DNA from: Treponema sp. UBA3870
Lineage (GTDB): Bacteria; Spirochaetota; Spirochaetia; Treponematales; Treponemataceae
Length of the DNA: 57,193 bases
Reading direction: 5' to 3'
Assembly: GCA_002392275.1 (NCBI GenBank)
Contig: DGGQ01000170.1
Span: 1 to 57,193, forward strand
The translations under genes were made by a program, and so were the position numbers. Under the pieces are notes generated by a model, which was not told the origin of the DNA, searched no databases, and saw only the letters and a list, made by a program, of their open reading frames with translations. Positions 16,248-24,752 of the stretch are shown in pieces (position 1 is the stretch's first letter; every line of letters begins with the position of its first letter).

Positions 16248-17837
16248 ATGCACATCGGTTTTTCTTATGTCGGTCTGATTTATCTGGTAATGCTGATGGT
16301 TCCGAATCTTGTCTGGGCAAAAAACAAGCCGAAGGATTACGACAAGTATGTTAAAAATGAAAACAAGGTTCTGCTCGCGCTTGAAAGGGTCGGGGAAGTT
16401 TTGGTTTCAATAATCGCACTTGTGTTTTCCGATTTCAACCTGCGTGAGTGGACCGAGTGGTGCATCTGGCTGGTGCTTTCGTTCTTATTGATGGTTTTGT
16501 ACGAGCTTTACTGGATACGATATTTCAAAAGTGAAAAAACGATGCGCGACCAGTATTCAAGTTTCTGCGGATTTCCAGTCGCGGGTGCAAGTCTTCCTGT
16601 AATTGCATTTTTCCTTCTCGGAATCTACGGAGTGAACGTCTGGATGATTGTGTCCGTTTTGATTTTGGGAATCGGTCATATCGGAATCCATCTTGCGCAT
16701 AAAAAAGAAGCTGTCGGCGAAAAGAAAAAAAGACCTGTTCCAGTCAGGATTTTGAAATGGACCGGAGCTGTTGTCTTGATACTTTTCTTTGGTGCAATAG
16801 GTTTTGTAATCGGCGTGCGCAATGTCCGTTTTATAAATCACCAGGCGAACTACATCCACGGTGTCGATGAAGGTACATACATAAACCTTGGCGGACAAAA
16901 TCAGTATGTGCTGATGACGGGACGGAATGTTGAAAATCCTGTGATTATCAATCTTCACGGCGGACCGGCCTCTCCGGACACAACCGCGCTTTACACTTTC
17001 GCCGACCGTCTTATGGATGATTTTACGATTGTTGGATGGGACCAGCGGGGTGCGGGGCGTACTTATTACAAAAACAAAAGTGCTGACGAAAAAAACACTA
17101 CGGCAACATTCGAGCAGGCACTTTCCGATTTGGATGAGCTTGTTGATTTTGTGCGTGCGCGCTTCAACAAAAACAAAGTCATAATAATGGGGCACTCTTA
17201 TGGAACGGTTCTTGGAAGCAGATACGTTCTTTTGCACCCTGAAAAAGTTTCGGACTATATTGCTGTGGGAAGCGTCGTTTCAGTTCCGGACGGAGACATT
17301 CTCAGCTATGAAGATGCACTTGCAAAAGCAAAAGCAGCCGGAGATGACACAAGCGAAATGGAAGATTTGTACTGGACATACTGGAACGACAGGTTTGTGC
17401 TGTATGAAGTGTACCGTCCTAAAAATACACTTCAGGACATGCTTGCGCTCAGGGAACCTGTGTCAAAATATCATCCCGCGAAAGAGGCAAACGATGCGTG
17501 GAACGGTCTTTCCTCTCCGTATTTCGGTGTTGCCGATTTGAAATGGTTTTCAAAATCAATGTTCTCGCTTGAAAAATACATTGAGCTGAACAGACAGCTT
17601 TTTAATTTTATCATGAACTACGATGCCCGCAATCTTGAAAAAGATTTCCAGATGCCCGTACATTTTATCTCGGGTTCCGAAGACTGGGTATGTCCCGTGC
17701 AGCTGGTCCGCGAGTATATGGACTCTCTTTCCGCGCCTGAAAAAAGCATTTCAATTCTGGATGGATGCGGACATGCTCCTCAGTTTGCCTCGCCAAAAGA
17801 GTTTGCGGATTTGGTAAAAAGTTGTCTTAAAAAATAA
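16248..17837 (+). CDS. Membrane-anchored alpha/beta hydrolase (S33-like) fused to a multi-TM domain
   Basis: A 529-residue two-part protein. Residues 1-150 hold about four hydrophobic segments (starting IGFSYVGLIYLVMLMVPN) and resemble small stand-alone membrane proteins of Clostridia; a further segment near 175-195 leads into an alpha/beta hydrolase of proline-iminopeptidase type. The hydrolase has the oxyanion motif NLHGGPA, WDQRGAG, the nucleophile elbow GHSYG (Ser317), the acid in SGSEDWVCP and the His in GCGHAPQF. The C-terminal domain probably faces outward and may act on peptides or esters. The ATG at 16248 has AGGAGA six bases upstream, better than ATG 16221. It is a single uninterrupted frame, so the fusion is real. 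Confidence 0.82.
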   Translation: MHIGFSYVGLIYLVMLMVPNLVWAKNKPKDYDKYVKNENKVLLALERVGEVLVSIIALVFSDFNLREWTEWCIWLVLSFLLMVLYELYWIRYFKSEKTMRDQYSSFCGFPVAGASLPVIAFFLLGIYGVNVWMIVSVLILGIGHIGIHLAHKKEAVGEKKKRPVPVRILKWTGAVVLILFFGAIGFVIGVRNVRFINHQANYIHGVDEGTYINLGGQNQYVLMTGRNVENPVIINLHGGPASPDTTALYTFADRLMDDFTIVGWDQRGAGRTYYKNKSADEKNTTATFEQALSDLDELVDFVRARFNKNKVIIMGHSYGTVLGSRYVLLHPEKVSDYIAVGSVVSVPDGDILSYEDALAKAKAAGDDTSEMEDLYWTYWNDRFVLYEVYRPKNTLQDMLALREPVSKYHPAKEANDAWNGLSSPYFGVADLKWFSKSMFSLEKYIELNRQLFNFIMNYDARNLEKDFQMPVHFISGSEDWVCPVQLVREYMDSLSAPEKSISILDGCGHAPQFASPKEFADLVKSCLKK

Positions 17838-17904
17838 CCGGCACGAATAAATAATCAGCATTTTTTTTCTTTATAAATCAAGAAGTCTGTGCTACACTTA
17901 TTCT

Positions 17905-18835
17905 GTGGACGAGATTCAACAAAATCAGCAGTATTATTATTCCAATCTGCGGAAAGTGGACAAAACCCTTGATCCAAAATATTTTTACATTCTGAAAGAG
18001 TATTTTGACAACCTCGCAAACTCAACTGTTAACGGATATGCGGTTCCTTTTGGAAATCTGGTTTAGAAGTTTCCTGAAAATACATTTTCAAATGATTTTT
18101 TAAACTTAAACCGGAACTTGTAATCCCGCTGCTGGGAATCGGCGGAGTTTATGCAATCATCTACATAAGCAAGAAAAAAGGCGGAGGTGCTTTTTCCGCA
18201 AACGAAATGTTCTATATACATAGAATGTTTTCCGTACTTGCCGTGACCATGCAGAACGGTCTCCACTATGAGATTAGCATAACCGAACCGAAAACCGGGC
18301 TTTTTACGTATGATTTTTTCATCACCAAAATGGAAAAGGCAATCAGCAACATGCGGCGGTACAACCGTCTTTCTGGGATGCTCATAATCAACATAGATTT
18401 TTTCAAGCATTTCAATGACACCTACGGACATTTGTGCGGTGACAAAGTTCTTGTCGTCCTTGCAAAAACCCTCAAAAACTGGTCAGGGAAAATGATTGTG
18501 TCGCAAGATTCGGCGGCGAGGAATTTTCGATTTTGCTTACGGGATGTGACAGCAAAAGTCTTTTTTGAATTGCCGAGCGCATACGGATTGCGGTAAGCGA
18601 AATAGTCCTTTACGAAAAAGACCAGAAACTGAGCATCACGATAAGCGTGGGCGGCTGTCTCATGCACGACATCAAGGACGTGACCCCGAACTACATCTTC
18701 AAAAAAGCTGACAAGGCACTTTACTATTCCAAGCAACACGGACGCAACAGAACCACAATCTACAGCATGGGCTTTCTGGATGCAGCAAAAATCAGAAACG
18801 GCGAAGATTTGTCGGAATCGGAAAATTCGTGCTAG
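17905..18835 (+). pseudogene. Broken GAF-GGDEF diguanylate cyclase gene
   Basis: Remnant of a diguanylate cyclase that would make c-di-GMP. The start (GTG 17905) runs to a stop at 18064-18066. GAF-like sequence continues in another frame (ELVIPLLGIGG near 18114, then HRMFSVLAVTMQNGLHYE). The GGDEF domain begins TGLFTYDFFITKME and IINIDFFKHFNDTYGH, but loses one A in the A-run at 18489-18492, so the active-site motif RFGGEEF lies in the next frame. That frame has a TGA at 18566-18568 before the domain end (LSITISVGG, ADKALYYSKQHGRN). At least three lesions make it non-functional. This accounts for most of the 1.06-kb gap between neighbouring genes. Confidence 0.85.
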
Positions 18836-18901
18836 GGGATAATGATTTTGTAATCCCATCATAAAATCTTCCAATGGATCTGGCGCTTGATTCAAAAAGA
18901 T

Positions 18902-19165
18902 TTATTTATCGCCATAATGATTTTTGCACTGTATAATTGTGATAACATCATCAACGATGTTGTAAACCAATCTGTTTTTTTCATCAATCTCGCGGCTCCA
19001 AAATCCAGAAAGATTTCCCTTTAACGCTTCTGGATGCCCCAACCCGGTGTTGCCGTTTCTTGAAATATCCGCAAGAAGCTTGTTGATTTTTTTCCAAGTC
19101 TTTTTATCATGTTCAAGCCAATATTGAAACTGTTCCCAAGCTTTTTCATTGAACTGGATTTTCAT
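18902..19165 (-). CDS. yoeB: YoeB/Txe-type ribosome-dependent RNase toxin
   Basis: An 87-residue toxin with the full family pattern: NEKAWEQFQYWLEHDKKTWK, INKLLADI, GHPEALKGNLSGFWSREI, the catalytic region DEKNRLVYNI and the C-terminal CKNHYGDK with the essential His-Tyr. YoeB binds the ribosome A site and cuts mRNA. It overlaps the antitoxin gene by four bases (ATGA). The partner is a RelB/DinJ-type protein rather than the classical YefM. Confidence 0.92.
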   Translation of the reverse strand: MKIQFNEKAWEQFQYWLEHDKKTWKKINKLLADISRNGNTGLGHPEALKGNLSGFWSREIDEKNRLVYNIVDDVITIIQCKNHYGDK

Positions 19166-19446
19166 TTACCCATTTCCTCCAGTTCTTCAAGAGTCTTGGT
19201 TACAAATTTCATTTTCCCCTCGTTGTAAAGTTTGACCTGTTCTTCCAGATGCTTTATGTTTGCGGGATTGTAAAAATCATCATCGCTTGTATCCTCAATT
19301 TCAAAAGGAATTTTCCTGTTACGGATTACAGCCTTTGTGAACACGTTGTATGCTGCGGAAACAGTCAGCCCCATATTCTTGCAGATGCTCGCGAATGCCT
19401 TTTTGTCTGAATTATCAATGCGGATTGTCAAATTTGTCTGTGCCAT
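19162..19446 (-). CDS. RelB/DinJ-type antitoxin
   Basis: A 94-residue protein with an N-terminal ribbon-helix-helix (TNLTIRIDNSDKKAFASIC, GLTVSAAYNVFTKAV) and a C-terminal acidic toxin-binding arm ending in LEELEEMGK. It should neutralise the YoeB toxin and repress the operon. The ATG at 19446 is preceded by GAGAGG. An inverted repeat over the promoter -35 box is a good candidate operator. Confidence 0.9.
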   Translation of the reverse strand: MAQTNLTIRIDNSDKKAFASICKNMGLTVSAAYNVFTKAVIRNRKIPFEIEDTSDDDFYNPANIKHLEEQVKLYNEGKMKFVTKTLEELEEMGK

Positions 19447-19480
19447 AATATTACCTCTCGTTTATGCGGATTGTATTTAA

Positions 19481-19508
19481 ATTGTATACGATTTGCACTA
19501 AAAATCAA
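19481..19508 (-). promoter_or_regulatory. Promoter of the relB-yoeB operon
   Basis: On the minus strand TTGATT (19508-19503), a 16-base spacer and TACAAT (19486-19481). Confidence 0.6.
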
Positions 19509-19514
19509 GTGCAA
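19493..19514. promoter_or_regulatory. Candidate antitoxin operator
   Basis: TTGCACT (19493-19499) and AGTGCAA (19508-19514) form a perfect 7-bp inverted repeat with an 8-base centre that contains most of the -35 box, the usual arrangement for ribbon-helix-helix autorepression. Confidence 0.55.
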
Positions 19515-19524
19515 TTCCATAAAA

Positions 19525-19558
19525 AAGCCGGGTCTATAAACTTTATACACCCGGCTTT
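19525..19558 (-). terminator. Terminator of the acyl-ligase operon
   Basis: AAAGCCGGGT and ACCCGGCTTT (19525-19534, 19549-19558) form a perfect 10-bp stem; on the minus strand it ends in six T. It lies 19 bases after the ligase stop. Confidence 0.85.
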
Positions 19559-19576
19559 CGTTCAAACTCCCCAGTC

Positions 19577-21211
19577 TCACCCTTCGTTTTCGTAGGCGAC
19601 CAGATGTTCCTTTCCGTACATTTTGCGGAGAAGCGGTTTTTCGATTTTTCCGGTGGCGTTTCTTGGAACCGGGGCGAAGATGATTTTCTTTGGTCTCTTG
19701 TAGCGCGGAAGACCCATGCAGTATTCGTTCATTTCTTCCTCGGTGCAGGTCATTCCTTCTTTTATGCTGATGATTGCACCCGCTATTTCTCCCTGTCGTC
19801 TGTCCGGTAGTCCGATAACTGCAACGTCGTTCACTTTGTCAAACTTGCGGATAAAGTTTTCGATTTCAACAGGATAAAGGTTTTCGCCTCCCGAAACAAT
19901 CACGTCTTTTTTGCGGTCAACAAGGAAGATAAATCCATCCTCATCCTGACGCGCGACATCCCCGGTCAAAAGCCAGCCGTCTTTTAAAACTTCCGCGCTC
20001 GCCTCTGGATTGTTGTAGTAACATTCCATGACACCGGGACCCTTTACGCAAAGTTCGCCACACTCACCCTGCTTTACGATTTCACCGTTGTCGTCAATAA
20101 TCTTACACTCCCATCCGTAACCCGGCACTCCGATTGCACCGACTTTGTTGATGTTCTCCACACCAAGATGAACGCATCCCGGTCCGATTGATTCCGAAAG
20201 TCCATAGTTCGTGTCGTACTGGTGGTTCGGGAAATAATCCTTCCAGTGCTTGATTAAAGACGGCGGTACAGGCTGCGCTCCAATGTGCATGAGCCGCCAC
20301 TGGTCAAGCTGGTAGTCGGACAGCTTTATGTCACCACGGTCAAGCGCGTCCAAAATATCCTGCGCCCACGGAACCAAAAGCCAGACGATTGTACAATGCT
20401 CACGGCTCACGGCATCGAGAATGTACTGCGGTTTTGTTCCACGGAGAAGAACGGCTTTTGAACCTGCGACCAGCGACCCCATCCAGTGCATTTTTGCGCC
20501 GGTGTGATAGAGCGGAGGGATGCACAAAAAATTGTCATCGCGCGAAGTGCTGTGGTGAATCTGCTCAACTTTTGCGGCGTGCATGAGCGAGCGGTGTCTG
20601 TGGAGGATTGCCTTTGGAAAACCAGTCGTTCCAGAAGAAAAATAGATTGCGGCAAAATCATCATCCTCAATGCGGATCAAGGGTGCTACGCTTGAACAGT
20701 CGGCAACAAGCTCCCGGTAGCTTTCTGCAAATGTCGGACAGTTTTCGCCAACGTAAATCAGAAGGCGGTTTTTGCTAAGGCTGTCAGCAATCGACTCGAT
20801 TCGCCCTATGAACTCGGGACCGAAGAGAAGAACATCAACCTCCGCCAAATCAGCACAATACTGGATTTCATCAGCGGAATAACGGAAATTGAAAGGAACT
20901 GCAATCGCTCCGGTTTTCAGGATTCCAAAATAGATTGGCAGCCACTCAAGACAGTTCATCATCAACACGGCAACCTTGTCGCCCTTTTTGATTCCGCGGC
21001 TCAGAAGCATGTTTGCCATGCGGTTTGCCTTCTCGTCAAAAACATGCCATGTTATTTCGCGGCGGTAGGGCTGGTCGTTGGTGGACTGAATCAGCGAGTA
21101 TTCCTTCCATGTGATGCGTCGGTTGTCAACCTGCTCCGGGTTCAGTTCAACAAGGGCAACCTCATTCCCATAGAGTTTTGCGTTGCGTTCAAGGTAGTCG
21201 GTGACTGGCAT
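19577..21211 (-). CDS. AMP-dependent acyl-CoA synthetase/ligase
   Basis: A 544-residue class I adenylate-forming enzyme that activates a carboxylic acid with ATP and then loads CoA. Motifs: the phosphate loop YFSSGTTGFPKA (near 190), IPPLYHTGA, the A5 region NYGLSESIG, the TGD motif in LLTGDVARQDEDGF, the hinge DRKKDVIVSGGENLYP and the catalytic Lys in NATGKIEK. Homology points to medium- or long-chain fatty acids, but the acid cannot be read from sequence. It is the last gene of a three-gene operon (acyltransferase, FNT channel, ligase) with a 15-base gap, which suggests acyl-group uptake or recycling. It ends in a strong terminator. Confidence 0.88.
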   Translation of the reverse strand: MPVTDYLERNAKLYGNEVALVELNPEQVDNRRITWKEYSLIQSTNDQPYRREITWHVFDEKANRMANMLLSRGIKKGDKVAVLMMNCLEWLPIYFGILKTGAIAVPFNFRYSADEIQYCADLAEVDVLLFGPEFIGRIESIADSLSKNRLLIYVGENCPTFAESYRELVADCSSVAPLIRIEDDDFAAIYFSSGTTGFPKAILHRHRSLMHAAKVEQIHHSTSRDDNFLCIPPLYHTGAKMHWMGSLVAGSKAVLLRGTKPQYILDAVSREHCTIVWLLVPWAQDILDALDRGDIKLSDYQLDQWRLMHIGAQPVPPSLIKHWKDYFPNHQYDTNYGLSESIGPGCVHLGVENINKVGAIGVPGYGWECKIIDDNGEIVKQGECGELCVKGPGVMECYYNNPEASAEVLKDGWLLTGDVARQDEDGFIFLVDRKKDVIVSGGENLYPVEIENFIRKFDKVNDVAVIGLPDRRQGEIAGAIISIKEGMTCTEEEMNEYCMGLPRYKRPKKIIFAPVPRNATGKIEKPLLRKMYGKEHLVAYENEG

Positions 21212-21226
21212 TGCTATTTCCCCTTC

Positions 21227-22024
21227 CTACTCTGCGTGTCCGCGAAGATAAATCCACCAGTAGCCGAATCCTGTAATCACCGCTCCACCAGTAATATTTC
21301 CAAGCGTTACAGGGAGCATGTTTTTCAAAAGCATATCGACAATTGAGACACCAAGTCCCGCACCCGTCTTTAGCGAAACAAACAGTCCAGCGGGAAGGAA
21401 ATACATGTTCGCAACACAGTGCTCGAATCCGCAGAGAACAAAGAGAGCTATCGGCAAATACAGTGCGGATATTTTTCCAGCAAGCTCGCTCGCCGCCATG
21501 GAAACCCAGACCGCCATACAGACCATGAAGTTACAGAGGATGCCCTTTACAAATGCGTCAAGGAATCCCATCGTGCTTTTTGATACGGTCGTCTTAATCA
21601 TTGTGTCCGCAATGGCTCCGTTATAAAGAGCATGGTCCCCTGTAGCAAAAAAGTTTGCCGCCACCCACGCAATCGCAAGGCTTCCGACAAAGTTTCCAAT
21701 ATAAACGACAAGCCAGTTGATAAGGACCCTGCCAAGAGATGCCCTCTTCTGGAATACAGGCATAATCATCAGGCTGTTTCCCGTAAAAAGCTCCGCACCA
21801 CCGACAAGGACCATCATAAGTCCAATCGGGAAAACAAGCGCGCTCAAAATCCTTCCGAGAGCTGCTATAGGAATTCCCTGGGAGGCTACGGTACTGGCAA
21901 ATCCTCCGAGAGCAATGAACATTCCCGCAAAAATCGCGAGACCAAACATCTTGCCAATGGGCAGCTTTGATTTCTGTACACCCGTGTCAACATAAAGGCG
22001 GGCAATTTCGGCTGGTGAATTCAT
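21227..22024 (-). CDS. Formate/nitrite transporter (FNT) family channel
   Basis: A 265-residue pentameric-channel subunit with six membrane helices. The signature sites are present: ELFTGNSLM near residue 78, and GFEHCVANMYF near residue 200 with the central pore His. The family moves formate, nitrite or hydrosulphide; in a fermentative spirochete formate is the likely cargo. ATG 22024 overlaps the upstream acyltransferase stop (ATGA) and has AGGAG before it. Why it sits between an acyltransferase and an acyl ligase is unclear. Confidence 0.92.
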   Translation of the reverse strand: MNSPAEIARLYVDTGVQKSKLPIGKMFGLAIFAGMFIALGGFASTVASQGIPIAALGRILSALVFPIGLMMVLVGGAELFTGNSLMIMPVFQKRASLGRVLINWLVVYIGNFVGSLAIAWVAANFFATGDHALYNGAIADTMIKTTVSKSTMGFLDAFVKGILCNFMVCMAVWVSMAASELAGKISALYLPIALFVLCGFEHCVANMYFLPAGLFVSLKTGAGLGVSIVDMLLKNMLPVTLGNITGGAVITGFGYWWIYLRGHAE

Positions 22025-22926
22025 ACATTTTTCTCCTTGTTTTCTTCGGCATCAACCCTGTTGTGCTGCTCTTCAAGCATTTCCATGATGTGGTCTATCA
22101 TTTTCTGCTTTGGATCCGGTTCATCTTCCGGGAGAGAGGCCATATATTGTTTTCTGAACGGCTTACATTCAATTACCGGGCTGGCAGTGAAAACCTGTTT
22201 CGTCGGCTCAATGATGTCGTTCAGCATATCCTCGTCCTGAAGCTTAAGGATGTGTCCGTTTACGCTGACGAGAATGACTATATCAAAAAGTCTAAGGTAT
22301 GAGTCGATTTCGCGCAAGCCTTTTTTTGTGTCGGGATGTCCGGGTCTGTACCTTGTGCCGGACGGGAACACCAGAATCACTTCGCCACGTCTCTTGCAGT
22401 CGTCCATTGCGTGCATGGCAGAAAGGTTGATTTTTCTCGCCCTCTGTTCCTCAGCCTGAGCCACCTCTGCCGATGCAGTCTGCTCCTTTTTGTCAAGTGT
22501 CCTTGTCGGGTAGATTACGACACGTGTAAAACTTTCCGCGAAAGCCTTTACGATTGGGTTTGCCTCGTTGAGCTTCATCCCGGCGATTGCGACAATCTTT
22601 TTTGAAAGCTCCGCAAGCTTTGGTGTACCAAAATGCTCTAGCATGTAGCAGAAAGACGGGAGGTCAGTGTTGGAATAATGCTCCATCAAAATCAGACCGT
22701 GCTTTCCATTCTGGACCTGGTTGTAGAAATCCTCAAAATTCTCAATTCCACCAAGATGACTGTCGGCGCTTGTGTTTTCGGCAACAATCTTGTCCATTAT
22801 TTTTCTGGTGACCGGATTTTCGACCTGGTATACATTCGTCGCATCGATTACGGACGCGGCAGTTGAAAGTTTCGCCAAATCAGCAAATATGTCGCGATAT
22901 TTTTCCTTGAGGGTCATCTTTTCCAT
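22021..22926 (-). CDS. PlsC-like glycerophosphate acyltransferase
   Basis: A 301-residue protein with the acyltransferase block H-x4-D in LMEHYSNTDLPSF (near residue 90) and the glycerol-phosphate-binding block VFPSGTRYRPG (near 190). These place it with 1-acylglycerol-3-phosphate or glycerol-3-phosphate acyltransferases of phospholipid synthesis. It lacks a clear long membrane helix and has a Glu/Arg/Lys-rich stretch between the blocks. ATG 22926 has GGAG seven bases upstream; the in-frame TTG 22938 is less likely. It opens the operon with the FNT channel and ligase. Confidence 0.82.
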   Translation of the reverse strand: MEKMTLKEKYRDIFADLAKLSTAASVIDATNVYQVENPVTRKIMDKIVAENTSADSHLGGIENFEDFYNQVQNGKHGLILMEHYSNTDLPSFCYMLEHFGTPKLAELSKKIVAIAGMKLNEANPIVKAFAESFTRVVIYPTRTLDKKEQTASAEVAQAEEQRARKINLSAMHAMDDCKRRGEVILVFPSGTRYRPGHPDTKKGLREIDSYLRLFDIVILVSVNGHILKLQDEDMLNDIIEPTKQVFTASPVIECKPFRKQYMASLPEDEPDPKQKMIDHIMEMLEEQHNRVDAEENKEKNV

Positions 22927-23004
22927 CAGTTTCTCCAAAACTATTGTATTTGGCTGTTCTCTCCATTTTAAAACCCTTTGCGGCGGGTGTCAAACTATTT
23001 TAAA

Positions 23005-23382
23005 TCATTCATCGTCATCAACGGCAAGATCTGATTTTGGAATATTTGTAACGGTCTTTTCCGGCTCCTTGTACACAGGATTTTTCTTTCCGTTCGGAAG
23101 ATACTTGCCCACAATCTTCGGGTCAAGTTTTTCCGCAAGATTGAAATGGTCGATTACCCACGAGCCAATCTTGTTGAAAAGAATCATTCCGGCTACAAGC
23201 CCCCCGACAAAGCAGACCATCCACATAATCGCAAGTCCAGTTCCCGGGGCATCCTTTTTCAGCACCTTGAAATAGAACGCGCCCGAGCCAAGAAGAAGAA
23301 GGCCTATAATAAGGAAGGTCATTATTATGTTCGCGATTGTCGAGACAATTGTGAATACGGTCGTGAATGCCTTTTTATTCAC
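23005..23382 (-). CDS. Small membrane protein of unknown function
   Basis: The 125-residue product has two hydrophobic segments (TVFTIVSTIANIIMTFLIIGLLLLG and a GLAIMWMVCFVGGLVAGMILF stretch, roughly residues 6-30 and 45-66) and an acidic tail ending DDDE. No family is recognised. Translation most likely starts at GTG 23382, seven bases after AAGGAG and overlapping the lspA stop by eight bases, so it is coupled to lspA. Location next to lspA suggests an envelope role, but nothing more can be said. Confidence 0.65.
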   Translation of the reverse strand: MNKKAFTTVFTIVSTIANIIMTFLIIGLLLLGSGAFYFKVLKKDAPGTGLAIMWMVCFVGGLVAGMILFNKIGSWVIDHFNLAEKLDPKIVGKYLPNGKKNPVYKEPEKTVTNIPKSDLAVDDDE

Positions 23383-23971
23383 CTGCTGGCTCCTTTTTAT
23401 TTTTAGCCCTGGCGGCAACTATGAACGAAATGACAAAAAGAATCCCGCAGACAACAACGGCTGAATCGGCTGCATTGAACGTGGGCCACCTCTTTGTCTT
23501 GAACCAGATTGGGAAATACATGTCGATAAAATCAACCACGCCCTCCGGTCTGAAAACTCTGTCGATAATGTTGCCAAGCCCTCCGCCCAAAATGCCACAG
23601 ATTGACCATCTCTGGAATTTTGTGAAATCCTTGTTCCTGAAATAGATTACAAAGACCATGGCGATTACGACCAGCGGGACCACGGTAAAGAGAACCTTTC
23701 TTAGCGTCAGCGGAAATGACGAACCAAGACTGAACGCCACCGCCGGATTTCTGACATGGATTAGACGCAGGAAGTCCCCGAAGATTGGAATTACGGCATT
23801 CTCCTGGTCCTGTCCATAGAACGGGGCAATGTCGCTGCGTGGAATGTATTTAACAACCAGTGCCTTGGTGATTTGGTCCACCGCTATAACAACGATAGTC
23901 AAAATCACCGGAAGAAGTTTCTGCAACAGAGAACTCTTGTTCGAGTTCTGGATAGATGATTTGTTTTCCAT
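23375..23971 (-). CDS. lspA: Lipoprotein signal peptidase II
   Basis: LspA is the inner-membrane aspartyl protease that removes the signal peptide of diacylated prolipoproteins made by Lgt (also in this window). The 198-residue protein has four hydrophobic helices and the family blocks VRNPAVAFSLG (near 73), GGGLGNIIDRVF (129-140), VVDFID (145-150, Asp147) and FNAADSA (165-171, Asp169); the two last Asp are the catalytic pair. A loop of about ten residues between the blocks makes it slightly long. No Shine-Dalgarno precedes ATG 23971; instead TATAAT lies seven bases before it. Confidence 0.95.
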   Translation of the reverse strand: MENKSSIQNSNKSSLLQKLLPVILTIVVIAVDQITKALVVKYIPRSDIAPFYGQDQENAVIPIFGDFLRLIHVRNPAVAFSLGSSFPLTLRKVLFTVVPLVVIAMVFVIYFRNKDFTKFQRWSICGILGGGLGNIIDRVFRPEGVVDFIDMYFPIWFKTKRWPTFNAADSAVVVCGILFVISFIVAARAKNKKEPAGE

Positions 23972-23978
23972 AATATAG

Positions 23979-23984
23979 ATTATA
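23979..23984 (-). promoter_or_regulatory. -10-like box seven bases before lspA
   Basis: The minus strand reads TATAAT (23984-23979), overlapping the end of the Nif3-like gene; a -35 at proper distance is weak. Confidence 0.4.
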
Positions 23985-24752
23985 CTAAAGTCCAGTTGGA
24001 AAGTCTACAAAGACAGTTTCAAGCCCCTTTTCCCTGGAAACCTTGTCCGCAACAAGCCTCACGCCAACAGTCTCGGTCTGGTAGTGTCCACCGGCAACCA
24101 CAGTAAGTCCCAGCTCCTTGATTTTATGGTAGTCCTGATGCCCAAGCTCTCCTGTTATGTAGGCATCCAGACCCTCCTCAGCAGCTTGATCCGCATCATC
24201 ACCCGCGCCACCTGAAATTATTCCGACCGTCTTGATTTGGTCCCTGCCGAACGGAAGCACATGACACGGAAGCTCTCCATCCGGAAAAAGTTTAAGACAA
24301 AGCTCGTGGACCGGCAGCGGATTTTCAAACTCACCTCTCGCTCCAAGCTCCATCCCCCGCCAAAAACCGAATGGGCGAATATTTTTAAGACCCATGCGGC
24401 GCGCAATGCCAAAGTTGTTCCCCACCTCGTGGTTTGCATCAAGAGGAATGTGCGCGGCATAAAGAGCGATGTCGTTTTTGATAAAGGCGGCCACCCTCTT
24501 GTACATGGAGTCCGTAATCCGTTCGCAATGGCCCCAAAAAAGTCCATGGTGGACAAAAAGAAGCTGGGCACCAAGTTCGGCGGCTTTTTCTGCGGTAGCC
24601 TCACATGCGTCGGTCGCGAAAGCTATTTTTGTAATCTGCTTTGAATCGGGAGCGGAATTTTGAATCTGCACACCGTTCAGCGAGACATCGTTTTTAAAAT
24701 CCGCGAGATGCAGAAATGAATCAAAATAATTGGAAAGCTCGTTCAGTGTCAT
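23985..24752 (-). CDS. Nif3-like (YbgI/DUF34) dinuclear metal-centre protein
   Basis: A 255-residue member of the widespread NIF3 family, toroidal hexamers that bind two metal ions; some act as GTP cyclohydrolase-like or metal-handling proteins, but the role is not settled. Metal-binding His and Glu residues are visible in LLFVHHGLFWGH (near 64), IPLDANHEVGNN (near 100) and the C-terminal GGHYQTETVGV. Its ATG overlaps the upstream gene by four bases and lspA follows after 13 bases, so it is in the middle of an operon. Confidence 0.92.
   Translation of the reverse strand: MTLNELSNYFDSFLHLADFKNDVSLNGVQIQNSAPDSKQITKIAFATDACEATAEKAAELGAQLLFVHHGLFWGHCERITDSMYKRVAAFIKNDIALYAAHIPLDANHEVGNNFGIARRMGLKNIRPFGFWRGMELGARGEFENPLPVHELCLKLFPDGELPCHVLPFGRDQIKTVGIISGGAGDDADQAAEEGLDAYITGELGHQDYHKIKELGLTVVAGGHYQTETVGVRLVADKVSREKGLETVFVDFPTGL

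Noticed and set aside
16557..17237. 226-codon minus-strand frame opposite the hydrolase
   Set aside because: No start signal or domain; the plus-strand gene has full catalytic motifs.
18063..18431. 122-codon minus-strand frame in the GGDEF region
   Set aside because: The plus strand contains a recognisable, broken GAF-GGDEF gene; the reverse frame is incidental.
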